A stretch of DNA of 64,000 nt from Symbiodinium natans (taxonomy: Eukaryota > Sar > Dinophyceae > Suessiales > Symbiodiniaceae), in contig CAJNDS010002438.1 in assembly GCA_905221605.1 (NCBI GenBank), forward strand, positions 1 through 64,000, read 5' to 3'. The position numbers and the translations under genes were made by a program. Below the pieces are notes generated by a model that did not search any database, had not been told where the DNA came from, and was given only the letters and a program-made list of their open reading frames with translations. How positions within the stretch are numbered: position 1 is the stretch's first letter; the number at the start of each line of letters is the position of its first letter. Positions 32,260-41,739 of this stretch are shown piece after piece.

Positions 32260-32640
32260 TAATTGCCAGACGCGCTATACTACTCGAATGTAATACGTCA
32301 ATACCCGAATACTGTAATACTCGAATACTCTAATACTATGACTATACTGAAAAGACTATACTACTATATAAGTATAAGACTATAACAGTTTCATGTCTGG
32401 TTATCTTGCTTGTCCGACCAGCAAGGGAGAAAAGTAAAACTTTATTTTTCCTACTAAATAAGGAAGCCCAAAAAGCTTAAAGTTCAACTAGTGGCCAAGT
32501 AAGTTATAGTCTAACTCTACTGAAAAGACTACATTGCTAGATAGCCATAAGACTATAACCGTTTCATATCTGTTTAGGGTTTAGGGTTTAGGGTTTAGGG
32601 TTTAGGGTTTAGGGTCTTTAAATGAGACCCTAACCAAGCA
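32260..32640. other. AT-rich intron with MITE-like element and telomere array
   Basis: No exon. 32395-32500 is related to 61634-61715 (AATAAGGAAGCCCAAAAAGC, AAAGTTCAAC). TTTAGGG about 6 times at 32574-32614. Confidence 0.6.
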
Positions 32641-32654
32641 CCTCATCATCAAGA

Positions 32655-32745
32655 AAGCGAGCCCCTCGCCTCCAGGTCCCGGCTTCGCTGCATGTCTACC
32701 TCAATCCCGATGACCACCTGGGTGCGTCGGAAATTGTGAACTGCA
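32655..32745 (-). CDS. Candidate exon in the channel gene
   Basis: Minus-strand frame FRRTQVVIGIEVDMQ then RSRDLEARGSL, between the S1/S2-like and S2 exons. Borders uncertain; function unknown. Confidence 0.4.
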
Positions 32746-33125
32746 GGGTTTAGGGTTTAGGGTTTTTGCCAACCCCCCCCCCCCCCCCCCCCGCAGACAA
32801 GCCACACTGCAGGGCAACATTTCGGGTAGTGTTTAGGGTTTATGCAGCGCTATCTCTGAAGAGCAGCAATCTGAGCGCGAGACGAAAAGCCCGATGCACG
32901 GTTTTAGGGTGTAGTTTTTTTAAACCCCCCTCTAAGCCCATCTAGCCACAGCACAGCGGGAGGGCTGGGGCTTAGGGGATAAACTTGCAAACCAAAACTG
33001 CCAATTGAGTTGCAGTATGGCACCTTCTTAAGAAAGCTGTCGAAACGACGACAGCTTTCTTTCCTGAGTCAACTCGGCTTTCGTGAGGTGGGGGGGAAAA
33101 AATTCTTTGCACTCCATTCATCAAC

Positions 33126-33262
33126 CTGACAGAGCAGATCAACCAAAAACTCCAGCCCAAAGAGAACAACGGCAAATGGTTGGGTTTGGATGACTTCTGA
33201 CCCAGTGGCAGTGTTGCACAGTATCATGACCAGCACAAGCAGGTTGAAGCCCGCGGAAGAGG
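33126..33262 (-). CDS. Channel-gene exon with two membrane segments (S1-like)
   Basis: SSAGFNLLVLVMILCNTA, then PFAVVLFGLEFLVDLLCQ before GTTGATG. The first helix, with an Asn near its end, resembles S1 of voltage-gated channels. The acceptor is CATCCAG. It joins the next upstream exon (33347-33538) through an 84-base GT-AG intron with matching phase (phase 1). Direct joining to the 32012-32167 exon is out of phase, so at least one exon lies between. Confidence 0.55.
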
Positions 33263-33346
33263 CTGGATGCTTCCTGAGCTCACCATCTCTCCCAAATGCT
33301 TAGGGCACAAGGCTGCAAGCAAATATCATGCTCGTCATGACGCTAC

Positions 33347-33538
33347 CTTGGTCGCCACAGCGACCCGACATTTTCCACATACCCTCATAAAGGCTGGTAA
33401 AGGCCGGCGCGGTTTCGGAGAAATCGAGGAAACGACCCAAGATTTGTTTGGAGAGCATTTGGGCCCAAAGATCATCATCGTGGCAGAACCCATGGGAATA
33501 GTGCAGACCAGGATGCCTCTGCGCAATGACCTGCTCTC
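33347..33538 (-). CDS. Channel-gene upstream exon
   Basis: Minus-strand frame of 63 codons: EQVIAQRHPGLHYSHGF, DDLWAQMLSKQILGRF, DFSETAPAFTSLYEGMW. Acceptor CTAAG, donor GTAGCG. Phase fits the 33126-33262 exon. The plus strand is also open here, but the matching splice sites and phase favour the minus strand. No known domain. Confidence 0.5.
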
Positions 33539-33599
33539 CTTAGGAAGTATCCGCGGGTAGGGAGAGTTGGGCAACAACTGGGAGCTTCTCAACATCTTG

Positions 33600-34620
33600 A
33601 ACTCTCCTTCTACAATCCCAAGCTTAAATAGTAGAATGTCTTAGAAGGACCCCAAAAAAGACCGCTGAATTTCAGAAACTCCAGGTCGAAACGCAGACTC
33701 CAAGAGAGCAAGACAAGAAGCGAGAAACCGACTATGGGAAGATAACAGTAGGTGTCTAAATCCACTAGCTACACATTTCTTCAAGCGTCATGCCCTGGGT
33801 AGAATGATGTTGTATGTTGGGTTTGAAGTTGGTTCTATCGTTTCATCCCCAACATGAACCAACTGCGCCCAGTGGCACCACCATGCCCGGGTGGGCTATG
33901 GCCCATATAATCCCTCTGAAAGGCACTTTTGTATAAGGTTGCTTCTGGAGATCATACGGCCTAGTAGACCTGATCTTTGATAGCCCATCCTGGCATTCAA
34001 ATGCCTTCTGAGGGGCGCCATCGGACTTGGAGCTGCTGAAAGACGGTCGGCACCAGCTTAATCTGCGGTCGGTGACCTAGACTCTGCGTTCGTTATCGCT
34101 GGCTGGCTCTTCGTAGAGAATGAGGGAATGAGGCCCCGATATATACCCTTTACGGGATTATATAGACCCTCATTCCCTCATTCCCTACTAAGAACCAGGG
34201 GTATCAAGCATGGGCCCGAAGAAAAGCCGCAGAAGGCATCCAGGATATTCCAGGATGGAAGGATAATTCACCACAACATCACGCCCCATGAAATGAGTAG
34301 TATTCTAGCATCTGCCACACCGACCTCTTTGCCACCAACAGCTGAATATCATGTGAAGTCGTCCCCATGAAAGTGCTCAAAATGAATCATCTTCAGCTCC
34401 TTGTCACTTAATGGGCCTCACGCATCTTGAATCGTTGGCTGAGTGCACTGTGAAGAGAAGTGGGCTGCACCTGGCCTTACCCTGCCGATAAGTTGCTGTA
34501 AGGCTTCCCCTTCTTCTTCTGGAGTAGCATGGAGGCCACGTCTGCCGCCTTGGTGGCACAAAAGGCTTCAGGAAGCACGAGGTCTGCTAAGCTGAGCCTA
34601 AACTACTATAGGACCTGAAA
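33600..34620. other. Sparse region with hairpin elements
   Basis: A MITE-like pair at about 33889-33994 (ends GGGTGGGCTATGG / GATAGCCCATCC; related to 36182-36283) and a hairpin at 34114-34190 (GAATGAGGGAATGAGG / CCTCATTCCCTCATTCCC). No exon can be supported. Confidence 0.5.
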
Positions 34621-35520
34621 CCCTAAACCCTAAACCCTATAAAACCCAAACCCCAGACCCTAAACCCTAACGATTCGGGGGTTCCAAGGCGATGTCGAGG
34701 TGCTTGGCGGTGCTGCGCGGCGCCTCCTCGTAAGCCGCCGCCGCCATCACTCTTGAGCCATATATAGCTACCTGACCCGTTTGCGGGTGCAAAAGGCCTC
34801 ACAGGGCAACATAGCCTGCGCAAAACCCAATCCCAGTCTACCACGCTGACGGGGGCCGGGGGTTTAGTTGTTTTTTGGCCACCTGCCTAGCTGAGACTCA
34901 TGACGCATGGCAGGGCACTGCGTGAAAAAAACAACTTGACCTGCAATGTTCAGCAGGAACATGTTCGGTAACATCCTGACCCGAGTTCAGACTTGACACA
35001 GACACAAGCTCCCCCATCGCAACCCGTTCACGCTCTTCATCAACCCTCGAAACCCGACACAAAGGGAACTCCTCCAAGTGGACCAGCTAGGTATCAAAGG
35101 TCCCTGAGTTCAAGTTTATTAGGGGTTTAGGGGTTTAGGGCTTAGGGCGCAGCACCCACTATTCAAGCCGATGCACAGCTCATGTGCGAGCAGCATACAC
35201 AGCCCCAGAAAATCAATGGGGGTTTCCTTTTTTAGGGCTTGCCTTACTACATTATATTTCATTATATTATATTCTATTCTATTGTATTTCTTTTTTATGA
35301 AGGAATCCTACTATTTTGGGGGGGGGGTCTATAGTCCGGGGCCCTTCTTTTTGTAAACCCCCAAGTAAGTGAAGGCTGCGAATCAACAAAAACGAAGCCT
35401 CGGTGTGCCCCCAAGCCCGCCTGTACCACATTGGCAATTTCCAGCTCTTACTCGCCCTGCCTATTGAGTCTCGGGCCCTAAACCCTAAAACCCTAACCCC
35501 TAAAAACCCACCTCTTTGCA
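34620..35520. other. Telomere-like tracts, dispersed motif, MITE-like element
   Basis: CCCTAAA at 34620-34670 and variants at 35478-35505; TTTTTGGCCACCTGCCTAGC at about 34872; a GGGGGTTT-family element at about 35217-35363. A minus-strand frame near 34680-34760 is open but not convincing. Confidence 0.45.
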
Positions 35521-35869
35521 GCCCAGATCATCCCTGGCGGAATTCAACCCCAAGTCATCCGATATGTCCGAGGCGCCCATGATGCTTTCTTGCGAAGTGC
35601 GGCCGGGGAGCGTGCGGGAACTGGCGTCAGCGTTATGAGGGCTGAGAGTATTTGGGCGGCTTTCTTGGAGTCCACAGTGGTGAGCTTCAGATGCTTCAGC
35701 AATCAGTGCAATAGCGGCTTCTGTAGGAGTTGATCTTGGGCAACCGTTGGGACTGTTGGGTGTTGCTGCAAGGGTGTGTTTTTTCAGTAAAAAGCGAAAC
35801 GAATTCTCATACAGGGAGATTTAAGGCCCCGGTCATTGCCCATAACCCCCATGGGGCCCCCATAGCTCG

Positions 35870-36182
35870 ACAGAATTGCAGACCTCGAGGCTCAAGCACT
35901 TTTTCGTCTGGGAATGTCTGGGCATGTCGGGCACAATTCGTCGTCGGGGTTCTCGCAAGGTAGAAGCTTCGGCGGTCTTCCAGAGGCTCGTGCGCCTGGT
36001 CGACATCATGTCTGGATCTGGAGAGCATGCGTACCGGGTCACTGTCTCACGCGGCATCGAAGGATTGCATGATGCCGCCCGTTCATGGGAGGGGATCAAA
36101 GACTTCACGCAGCCCATGGCCGAGAATAGCTCGCATGCTCGGAGAATCGGGCCGAGTCGGGCCCACGTTGTCCAGTGGATGC
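35870..36182. other. Open region, strand not resolved
   Basis: Plus strand reads RKVEASAVFQRLVRLVDIM and further to HVVQWMPP; the minus strand is also open across most of it. Either may be a real exon; no family recognised. Confidence 0.3.
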
Positions 36183-36283
36183 CACCCAGGATGGGCTACT
36201 AGGCCCTACATCTCCCATAAACAGCCCTAGAAAGGCCCTTTGTTAAGGGGTATAGGGTCTAATGGCCCATCTTGGGCTGCACT
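36182..36283. mobile_element. MITE-like element, AGGATGGGCTA family
   Basis: Inverted ends AGGATGGGCTACTAGGCCCTA / TAGGGTCTAATGGCCCATCTT. A related but diverged copy is at about 33889-33994. Confidence 0.6.
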
Positions 36284-36311
36284 ACTGTGCTAAATGCGTG
36301 TCACTCGCATG

Positions 36312-36905
36312 TCACAGGCCGACGAGGCTTCGCTGGCACACCTCCGCTTTGGTGTTGTAGCCTGGTAGCGTGCAAGCCATGTCAGTCAAGCAAGGCTCAA
36401 GAAAGTCACGCTCTGCCTTCTGAAAAGCCCAGCCGCAACTAGGATCAACAGCGCCTCCCCGTGAGTTGTAGTAATAGCTACAGATATCATGCTTCAGGCA
36501 ATTTCTCGACCAGTTGGAGCAGAGTCCAGGAGACGGGTCCTGACAGCCAATGCCACACCGTCCCAGGCAGTCGTAGGAGTCCCCATCAGAATCGAGGCCC
36601 CAACACTCCCCAGCCTCCACACGGATTTCTGTGCACTCCCCTCCCTGCTCCGGCGGTCCACGAGTGAACTGCACCACCAAGGCCTGTCCGGGTTCAAGCT
36701 GCCCGGCGCGCGCTCGGCACCTCGTCACGTCCCTCGCCGGAAGCGTTGCCGCCGTGGCCGCGCGGCGCGGCTCCACTTCCAGCCTTCCGCACGTCACGAA
36801 GCGCCCTTCCGTGCAGTTGCTGCGGATGTGGGGCGTGCAGGGTCGAGATGCTGGAATGCCGCGCAAGGCCATGGCCAGACACTGGATCAGAAGCAGCACC
36901 CTCAT
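36312..36905 (-). CDS. Secreted phospholipase A2-like protein
   Basis: 197 codons from the ATG at 36905; the longer open frame upstream lacks a better start. N-terminal signal peptide MRVLLLIQCLAMALRG. The C-terminal half is Cys-rich with CLGRCGIGC, then NCLKHDICSYY. The His-Asp pair within C-x-x-H-D-x-C is the catalytic/calcium signature of secreted phospholipase A2, and the Gly-rich Cys segment before it fits a calcium loop. Such enzymes release fatty acids from the sn-2 position of phospholipids outside the cell or in the secretory pathway. The gene has no intron, unlike its neighbours. The family call rests on the motif and should be checked. Confidence 0.6.
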   Translation of the reverse strand: MRVLLLIQCLAMALRGIPASRPCTPHIRSNCTEGRFVTCGRLEVEPRRAATAATLPARDVTRCRARAGQLEPGQALVVQFTRGPPEQGGECTEIRVEAGECWGLDSDGDSYDCLGRCGIGCQDPSPGLCSNWSRNCLKHDICSYYYNSRGGAVDPSCGWAFQKAERDFLEPCLTDMACTLPGYNTKAEVCQRSLVGL

Positions 36906-37029
36906 CAAGCTCAGAAGCGAATCAACTGTGACGCTACGAAGCCAAAGAACCAGAAGAAACCTGGAAGTTAGCGCAGGGCATTCCCTCACAACGTATTCAT
37001 TGCTTCAGCCAGCGACTTGAGCCATTTTT

Positions 37030-38300
37030 GACTTAGCTGCGAACTGACAGGTCGCCCAAAATAGCAGGTGATGGGATGGCGAAAACTTGTCTAATTTGAC
37101 ATGCACAACGCACAACGAGCCAATACGAGCCATGGGCCTTTGCCGCGATGTGCTCGTCCCGGCGGCGTATACGCCGCGTAACGTGCATGGGCTGGACTGG
37201 CAGAGCAGGCAGAAGATGATTTCAGCTGGACCCAGCCTGGATTCTACATGGGCTACGCCTTTTGCCAGGCCTCTTAGACGGCCTCAAAAGTGAACTCTTC
37301 ACATCAGCTTCTCAGGCGCCACACGTGCACACAGATTTGCTTGGGGCCTGCCGTCCATGGCAGCGGTGGCTGCAGCATGCTCAACTTACCATGGGTTTAG
37401 GGTCTAATTAGGGCTAGGGTGTATGTGCGTGATGCAGCGAACGCATAGTGACAAACGCAGTATGCTCCATCCAGTGGACCGCAAGATTCTGGCGGAAACC
37501 AAGTTCATCAAGGGGTCGTGGTAGGGAATGACTGACCCTTCCCTCCCTCTACCTGTACACTGTGCATGTCACCACTGGGCTATTTCGATAAACACAAAGC
37601 TCGGGCAGAAGTTGTTGTTGTCGAGTCTTGCAAGGACGGGAACGTGGAGTGAACGGTATCCTTTACCTGTAGAAAGTAAAGATGCAGGCAGTGTGCATGT
37701 ACCAATGCTTCAAGCACCACGGATACACAGAGTGTTCTGTGACACATCAAGGACGGTTGCAAGGAAGGGTTCGTAGTGGTCGCGGGCTTTTTCCCCAGCG
37801 TGCCGCACAGCGCCTGTGGGCCCATCCTACAACTACTCCACAGAGAGATCGGGATTCTCCGCCTGCGATACTTTCGAACCTCATCCTTGTTTTCAGCCGG
37901 TCATCCCACATCCCACTGCAGTTCTCAGCACCTTGCAACTGAGTCGGGCTCTCAGCCTCCTGGGTCAGCTGCCGGCGACCCCATCAAAAAGTTTTTGCGA
38001 CGCACGAGGTGCAGGAACAGAAACATTTAAGCATCACCATCGCATTCCTTCACATCCTTTGCCACTCCACCCACATCTGTCCCTCTTCATCACGTGAGCG
38101 AACCTGCAGTATCGGCACCAATTCAGACGTTCACATGTGCACCTCGTATGTGAGGATATTTATGTTCATCTCTATTCACACACTCATAAGTGTATTAAAT
38201 ACATCTTATGTTATATTTATATTCATATTCATATCTAAATTTCTATTTGAATGTATTTGTGAATTTATACGTATTTATATACATGTGCTAATATACTGAG
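37030..38300. other. No gene recognised
   Basis: Several frames are open in 37.5-37.9 kb on both strands but none shows a motif or consistent splice sites. 38150-38300 is AT-rich. One short telomere-like tract near 37395. Confidence 0.35.
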
Positions 38301-38319
38301 CTCCGGGCCTGAACTGTTA

Positions 38320-38518
38320 AGGAGCGGCCCATCAGGGCAACATCCACAGATCGAGCGAGATCCGTGTGTATGGCGACCTCATGGACAAAGCGACGACAGC
38401 GTGTGACTTTCGAAAAAAAGGGGGGGGGGGGGGGGGGCGGATCAATGACGCCAAGTGCTCCACTGACAGCGGGCTCCTGATCTCGATCAGCGCAGAGAAC
38501 CTCAGAGAAGGTGGTCTT
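38320..38518 (-). CDS. Two candidate exons
   Basis: Minus strand: KTTFSEVLCADRDQEP then SGALGVIDPP (about 38432-38518), a G/C run, then RRFVHEVAIHTDLARSVDV continuing to GRSLTVQ (about 38320-38415). Both read well but borders are uncertain because a C-run of about 20 lies between. Function unknown. Confidence 0.4.
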
Positions 38519-39100
38519 TAGGGTTTGGGGTTTAGGGTTTAGGGTTTAAGGTTTAGGGTTTAGGGTTTATCCTTCAGATGTCACTCTTGTGCAGAGCCAT
38601 GCAAACACCAAGCTTTGAGCTTGTCCACAGAATCGGGCCCCGGCACAGGTCGACAGGACCTTTCCGACACCGTCTTTCCTCATTCGCCCGGGGGGTGTGC
38701 GGAAGGGGCGCCACGTTGAACGGAGCATACATCACATTGTAGTGACCTAAACCAGCCCTCAACCCCTTAAACCCTTATAACCTTAAGCCCCCTTTGTTTT
38801 AAAATCCTCAACCCTCAACCCACAAAGCTGCCAACCAGCAAATCTTCAAATCCATCCGGTGGCTCAGCGCCGAGCCCAAGATCCCTTTGCCCTCCCCCAC
38901 CCAAGCCCCTAAGACCCCCTTTTTGAACCCGTTTCGGGTTCTTAGGGTTTTTAGGGTTTATAGGGTATGGGTTTATAGGGTTTATAAGGTTTATAGGGTG
39001 TATGGGGTTTATGGGGTTTCAAAACCCTTGCGGTTCAGAGTTTAAGGCTTCGACCCTCACACGCGGCAGGCAAGGAGTCGTCTCAAACAGCCGCTCGATC
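38519..39100. other. Telomere-like tracts and TATAGGG variants
   Basis: TTTAGGG at 38519-38570 and a degenerate TTTATAGGG stretch at 38940-39025. A GGCTTCG-CTC-CACACGC motif near 39049 recurs near 31135. No exon recognised. Confidence 0.6.
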
Positions 39101-39208
39101 AGGGTTTAGGGTTTAGGGTTTAGGGTTTAGGGTTTAGGGTTTAGGGTTTAGGGTTTAGGGTTTAGGGTTTAGGGTTTAGGGTTTAGGGTTTAGGGTTTAG
39201 GGTTTAGG
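39101..39208. repeat. Telomere-like array, ~15 x TTTAGGG
   Basis: Almost perfect array; ends 4 bases before a minus-strand exon. Confidence 0.97.
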
Positions 39209-39211
39209 GAC

Positions 39212-39298
39212 CCTGGGCTGCCAGCTCCCAGAGGCTTTGTATCGTTCGTTGGCCTCGGCAAAGCAAGAGGGGGCCCCACCATGGAAGTCAGCAAAGAG
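39212..39298 (-). CDS. Short exon between two long telomere-like arrays
   Basis: Between CCTCAG and GTCCC on the minus strand: LFADFHGGAPSCFAEA then NERYKASGSWQP. 87 bases, no stop, donor directly at the telomere-like array. Function unknown. Its position between two arrays shows that the arrays lie in introns if the exon is real. Confidence 0.55.
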
Positions 39299-39304
39299 CT
39301 GAGG

Positions 39305-39482
39305 TTGGGTTTAGGGTTTAGGGTTTAGGGTTAGGGGTTTGGGTTTAGGGTTTAGGGTTTAGGGTTTAGGGTTTAGGGTTTAGGGTTTAGGGTTTAGGGT
39401 TTAGGGTTTAGGGTTTAGGGTTTAGGGTTTAGGGTTTAGGGTTTAGGGTTTAGGGTTTAGGGTTTAGGGTTTAGGGTTTAGG
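39305..39482. repeat. Telomere-like array, ~25 x TTTAGGG
   Basis: One of the longest arrays here; one early unit is TTAGGGG-shifted (about 39325-39345), the rest near perfect. Confidence 0.97.
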
Positions 39483-39483
39483 C

Positions 39484-39690
39484 ACATTTCCGCTTTCAAG
39501 GAGAGATCTCCATGGTTGCTCTTTTGAACTTCTGGGTAAAAACCCTTCTTGTCAAAAACATCATCTTCGTGGAGTGCTCGGTGCTTTGCAGGACATGCCG
39601 GGAATATGCACCACGAATGGGCTTCACAAGGGTCCTGTGCACGTTCTTTTGCAACAAGTGTCTGTATGGCAAGGCGCACGGATCTACAGG
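39484..39690 (-). CDS. Candidate exon, function unknown
   Basis: Minus strand frame LAIQTLVAKERAQDPCEA, HSWCIFPACPAKHRAL, HEDDVFDKKGFYPEV. A second minus frame and a plus frame are also open, so the frame choice is uncertain. Confidence 0.35.
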
Positions 39691-39850
39691 AGGGGGGGGC
39701 GCGGGCTTAAACCTTAAACCCTAACCCCCCCCAACAACACCCACACCGCAGTTGGAGGGGGGGGGGGGGGGGGGTGCGGGTGAGGGATACAAGGCAGGGT
39801 GGGGGGGGATACCATGGGGGTGGGGGGATCCCTGGACCATATATAATATT

Positions 39851-39859
<9 letters not shown>

Positions 39860-39912
<53 letters not shown>

Positions 39913-39945
39913 GAGAGAGAGAGTGAGAGAGAGAGAGAGAGAGTT
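39860..39945. repeat. TA and GA microsatellites
   Basis: (TA)n at about 39848-39869 followed by (GA)n to 39943, with G-runs before it (39755-39775). No gene. Confidence 0.9.
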
Positions 39946-40199
39946 GCAAGTCTGCTAGAATGACTTCAAAACCGTTTCTTGAGTACTTATATGACCCAGC
40001 AACAAGTCTCCCCTAAACCCTAAACCCGAAACCCTAAACCCTAACCTGAGCTCCGGGCATCGCCTACTGTGGAGGTCGCAATTCCGCCCGCCAAGTCCCG
40101 GAGGTCAGTGTTGGAGAGCCTCACATAGAAGGAGGCGTGCGATCGAAAGCGGGTTAGGTTTCATTTAGGGTACCGAGCCCCCAAGCATACATGGTACCT

Positions 40200-40336
40200 C
40201 TGAGGGTTCGAGGGTTGAGGGGATTTGGAAGTCTGTTGCATGGCTATCCTTCGGAAGCTGCTGGTAGGTAGTGGCCCTCGAGCCCGTGGCAGGTCAGAAA
40301 GGTTGTGGCCGTGCGCAGTGGCCACCAGCTGAACAC
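40200..40336 (-). CDS. Ycf45/SpoIIIAA-like ATPase: ATAHG exon
   Basis: Minus strand: GVQLVATAHGHNLSDLPRAR, then a Ser/Arg/Gln-rich end. The phrase QLVATAHG is highly characteristic of the Ycf45/SpoIIIAA family of AAA-type ATPases, following the Walker B exon. Acceptor near GAATGGAG; the 3' end is uncertain. Together with the exons at 41.1 and 44.0 kb this gives the family order on the minus strand. Confidence 0.7.
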
Positions 40337-40710
40337 CTCCATTCACCAAGCCACAACAGCAGAACCATGCTTGGTGGCAAAAGGTTTCGGGAATTCGGGT
40401 TTCGGCAGATTTCAGGTTTAACAGGGTTGAGCTGATGGATGAACTTTCGCAAGAATCGAACGCACACCCGTTACGTTGCCTGTTGGCCGGAAGCCCGGTA
40501 GCTAGACAATCCGATGGCTTGACAATATAATTAATAGACTAGATCCACCGCTAGATTGTTAATAGCGTTCCTGCCCCAGTTTTCTTTAGGGAGGGAAGGT
40601 GGGGTTAGCATTCTTCTGCCGCCCTATTCCATCTCTGCGCATGGTCGCCGGCCTCGCTCTCCGATTGTGCGAGCCTCAGATGCTTCACTTCCGATCCAAC
40701 ACATGTTGAG

Positions 40711-40808
40711 GTAAACCCTAAACCCTAAACCCTAAACCCTAAACCCTAAACCCTAAACTAGGGTTTAGGGTTTAGGGTTTAGGGTTTAGGGTTTAGGGTT
40801 TAGGGTTT
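40711..40808. repeat. Back-to-back telomere-like arrays
   Basis: CCCTAAA about 7 times (40711-40758) joined directly to TTTAGGG about 7 times (40759-40808) at CCCTAAACTAGGGTTTAGGG. Confidence 0.95.
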
Positions 40809-41063
40809 CTATCCACCCGCTGCTTCCCCACCCCCCGTCTACTGTACCCTGTCCTGCTTGCTTGTTCTTCTTGCTTTGCCACTCCCACATTTGGGGTGCC
40901 GTGCCTCTATATGAGACTGCATGTTGCAACAAGTGATTGCACGAAGCCTCTCGAAGCCCTGAAGGCTAACAGCACTTGACAGATGCGCGATCTCCGGTTC
41001 CCTAAACCCTAAACCCTAAACTCTAGACCCTAGACCCTGGACCCTAAACCCTAAACCCTAAAC

Positions 41064-41136
41064 CACCACAGCTGGGGCTCTTGCAGCTTGCGCTTCTCCC
41101 TTCGTGCCAATCTCGTCGACGACGAGGACTTTCGGC
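41064..41136 (-). CDS. Ycf45/SpoIIIAA-like ATPase: Walker B exon
   Basis: After CTCATCAG: PKVLVVDEIGTKGEAQAAR. VLVVDEIGT with E-A-x-A-A-R is the Walker B region of Ycf45/SpoIIIAA-type ATPases; the family then continues to GVQLVATAHG, found in the next exon. The exon may end at a GTTTAGG donor (41064) or at an earlier GC donor (41079). Both splice sites touch telomere-like sequence (CCCTAAACCCTCATCAG upstream, GTTTAGGG downstream). Confidence 0.75.
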
Positions 41137-41149
41137 CTGATGAGGGTTT

Positions 41150-41240
41150 AGGGTTTAGGGTTGAGGGTTTATAGGGTTTAGGGTTTATAGGGTTTAGGGT
41201 TTACAGGGTTTAGGGTTTAGGATTTAGGGTTTAGGGCACA
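41150..41240. repeat. Telomere-like array with TATAGGG variants
   Basis: TTTAGGG, TTTATAGGG and TTTACAGGG units mixed. Confidence 0.85.
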
Positions 41241-41255
41241 CTGCGGTAATCACAA

Positions 41256-41522
41256 CTAGTCAAAAGTCCAACCTGCCTTCCGCAATAGGCAGCTACCCAT
41301 TGCTGCAGCAAGATGAGCGCAAGACGTCATGTTCTCGAGAACACGGGTCATGGCCTCCCGGCGAGCCTGCATGCGCGAGCTCTCTGCCGCAATGCAAGCA
41401 TTCTCAACTTGAGTTTCGGTCGCACGGGACTGCGCGCTTGCCGACGCGCGCACCTCGCTTCTCGTCCTCATGCTGCGCGAATATGCCTCGCTGCACACAC
41501 CAAGAAGCGACAGGGGCAGCAA
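41256..41522 (-). CDS. Candidate helical exon
   Basis: Minus strand: SMRTRSEVRASASAQSR, TETQVENACIAAESSR, MQARREAMTRVLENM. Ala/Arg/Glu-rich, helical, stop-free for about 85 codons. Lies between the Walker A and Walker B exons of the Ycf45-like gene but does not look like that family. The plus strand is partly open too. Confidence 0.4.
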   Translation of the reverse strand: MLPLSLLGVCSEAYSRSMRTRSEVRASASAQSRATETQVENACIAAESSRMQARREAMTRVLENMTSCAHLAAAMGSCLLRKAGWTFD

Positions 41523-41739
41523 CCCGGCCGCTGAGTCGGCGCACTCGTCCCCACTTAGGTCACTGAACCGTAACAGTCAACCCTACGCACATGTTGCCGA
41601 GCTCAGGGCCATGTCTTTCAACGCTCTCCCCACCGCCTTGTGCGGTTGGTCGCCACCTGTTCGAAGATTCAGGTCCAAGGCTGCTGTGAGTTACGCGCGC
41701 CCTCGTTGCCAGTGCACCCAATGGAAAGAAGGCCAACAG

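Noticed and set aside
40440-40515. Possible tRNA on the minus strand (GTTCGATTC box)
   Set aside because: The T-loop-like box is there, but the T stem does not pair and no matching acceptor stem is found upstream.
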